A stretch of DNA of 64,000 bases, from NCBI GenBank assembly GCA_013289955.1, contig JABCYZ010000001.1, forward strand, positions 62,001 to 126,000. The letters run 5' to 3'. The DNA is from Acidobacteriota bacterium (lineage in GTDB: Bacteria > Acidobacteriota > Terriglobia > Acidiferrales > UBA7541). This document shows positions 63,725 to 64,000 of the stretch, piece after piece. Position 1 is the first letter of the stretch; the number at the start of each line of letters is the position of its first letter. Below the pieces are notes generated by a model. The model was not told the DNA's origin, searched no databases, and saw only the letters and a program-made list of their open reading frames with translations. A program made the translations under genes and the position numbers.

Positions 63725-64000
63725 ATGAGTAACGCAGCGCAAACTGCTCCCGCAGGTCCGGTCCTACTGGAAAGCCGCCACGATAGCATCGCGGTTCTGG
63801 TGATGAACCGACCCGACAAGTTGAACGCCCTGAACAGCGAACTCTCGACCGCTCTGAACGAAGCGCTTGCCCGCATCGCCGATGATGATTCCATTCACGT
63901 TGTCGTGCTGTGCGGAGCAGGCCGCGCGTTTTGCGCAGGAGGCGACCTCGCCGCCATCGGCAAAGGGCGCGAGCGTAACGAGACTGCCGAGCTGGGTCCG
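63725..64000 (+). CDS. Enoyl-CoA hydratase/isomerase, 3' partial
   Basis: 92 residues are visible before the window ends. Crotonase-family motifs: IAVLVMNRPDKLNALNSEL, then VVVLCGAGRAFCAGGDLAAIG, where the CAGGDL stretch is the oxyanion-hole loop. The full protein should be about 260-280 residues and act on CoA thioesters in beta-oxidation or related pathways. GGGGA lies about seven bases before the ATG. It is separated from the glycosylase gene by 14 bp, probably in one transcript. Confidence 0.9.
   Translation, partial: MSNAAQTAPAGPVLLESRHDSIAVLVMNRPDKLNALNSELSTALNEALARIADDDSIHVVVLCGAGRAFCAGGDLAAIGKGRERNETAELGP

Overview
The window looks like a chromosomal segment of an acidobacterium (Acidobacteriota, probably Terriglobia-like). 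This rests on family content, not on a search. It has two Oar-type TonB receptors with carboxypeptidase-regulatory N-termini, a zinc-ribbon/kinase/TPR Ser/Thr kinase, a secreted NPNITN/Ig/Kelch protein, Gram-negative features (Kdo hydroxylase, TonB receptors) and moderately high GC. I found no IS element, phage, CRISPR array or rRNA. There is one tRNA and one clear riboswitch.

Layout. 0-8 kb: the 3' part of a large secreted repeat protein, convergent with a Ser/Thr kinase. 8-11.6 kb: DUF84 phosphatase, thymidine kinase, sugar (GHMP) kinase and a secreted protein. 11.7-15.6 kb: a glycolysis/secretion block of gap, a single-chain PGK-TPI fusion, secG and tRNA-Leu(GAG). 15.7-18.2 kb: an arsenic operon (arsR, arsM, arsC, aquaporin) with no dedicated arsenite pump. 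18.3-26.9 kb: a duplicated-domain secreted protein, an amidohydrolase, Kdo hydroxylase, an oxidase-like pair whose subunit I has lost CuB ligands, and two aminotransferases. 27.3-36.1 kb: a TonB receptor, then a divergent HD-GYP response regulator and a large hybrid sensor kinase.

36-41 kb: membrane proteins of unknown function, a secreted mini-protein with four identical decapeptides encoded by different codons, a divergent unknown gene, and an XRE/S24-like regulator with a palindrome between its -35 and -10. A secreted zincin-type metalloprotease follows. 41-45 kb: mrfB-mrfA (YprB/YprA) DNA repair pair. 45-49 kb: lipase maturation factor-like protein, MFS transporter, small membrane protein, and a fluoride unit (riboswitch, terminator, crcB, DUF190). 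49.7-54.6 kb: amidohydrolase, second TonB receptor and a Cys/His-rich membrane protein. 54.7-64 kb: fused E1 alpha-beta dehydrogenase, PspC-like and AraC-like proteins, VOC and DoxX proteins, SH3-like secreted protein, ornithine cyclodeaminase homologue, ECF sigma with anti-sigma, a Mug-type DNA glycosylase, and the start of an enoyl-CoA hydratase.

The best candidates for something undescribed are the CuB-deficient heme-copper oxidase homologue with its subunit III partner (22.1-24.5 kb) and the decapeptide-repeat locus (37.7-39.5 kb). By eye, the + strand is G-rich at about 26-44 kb and C-rich on both sides, whichever strand the genes use, which may mark an old inversion.
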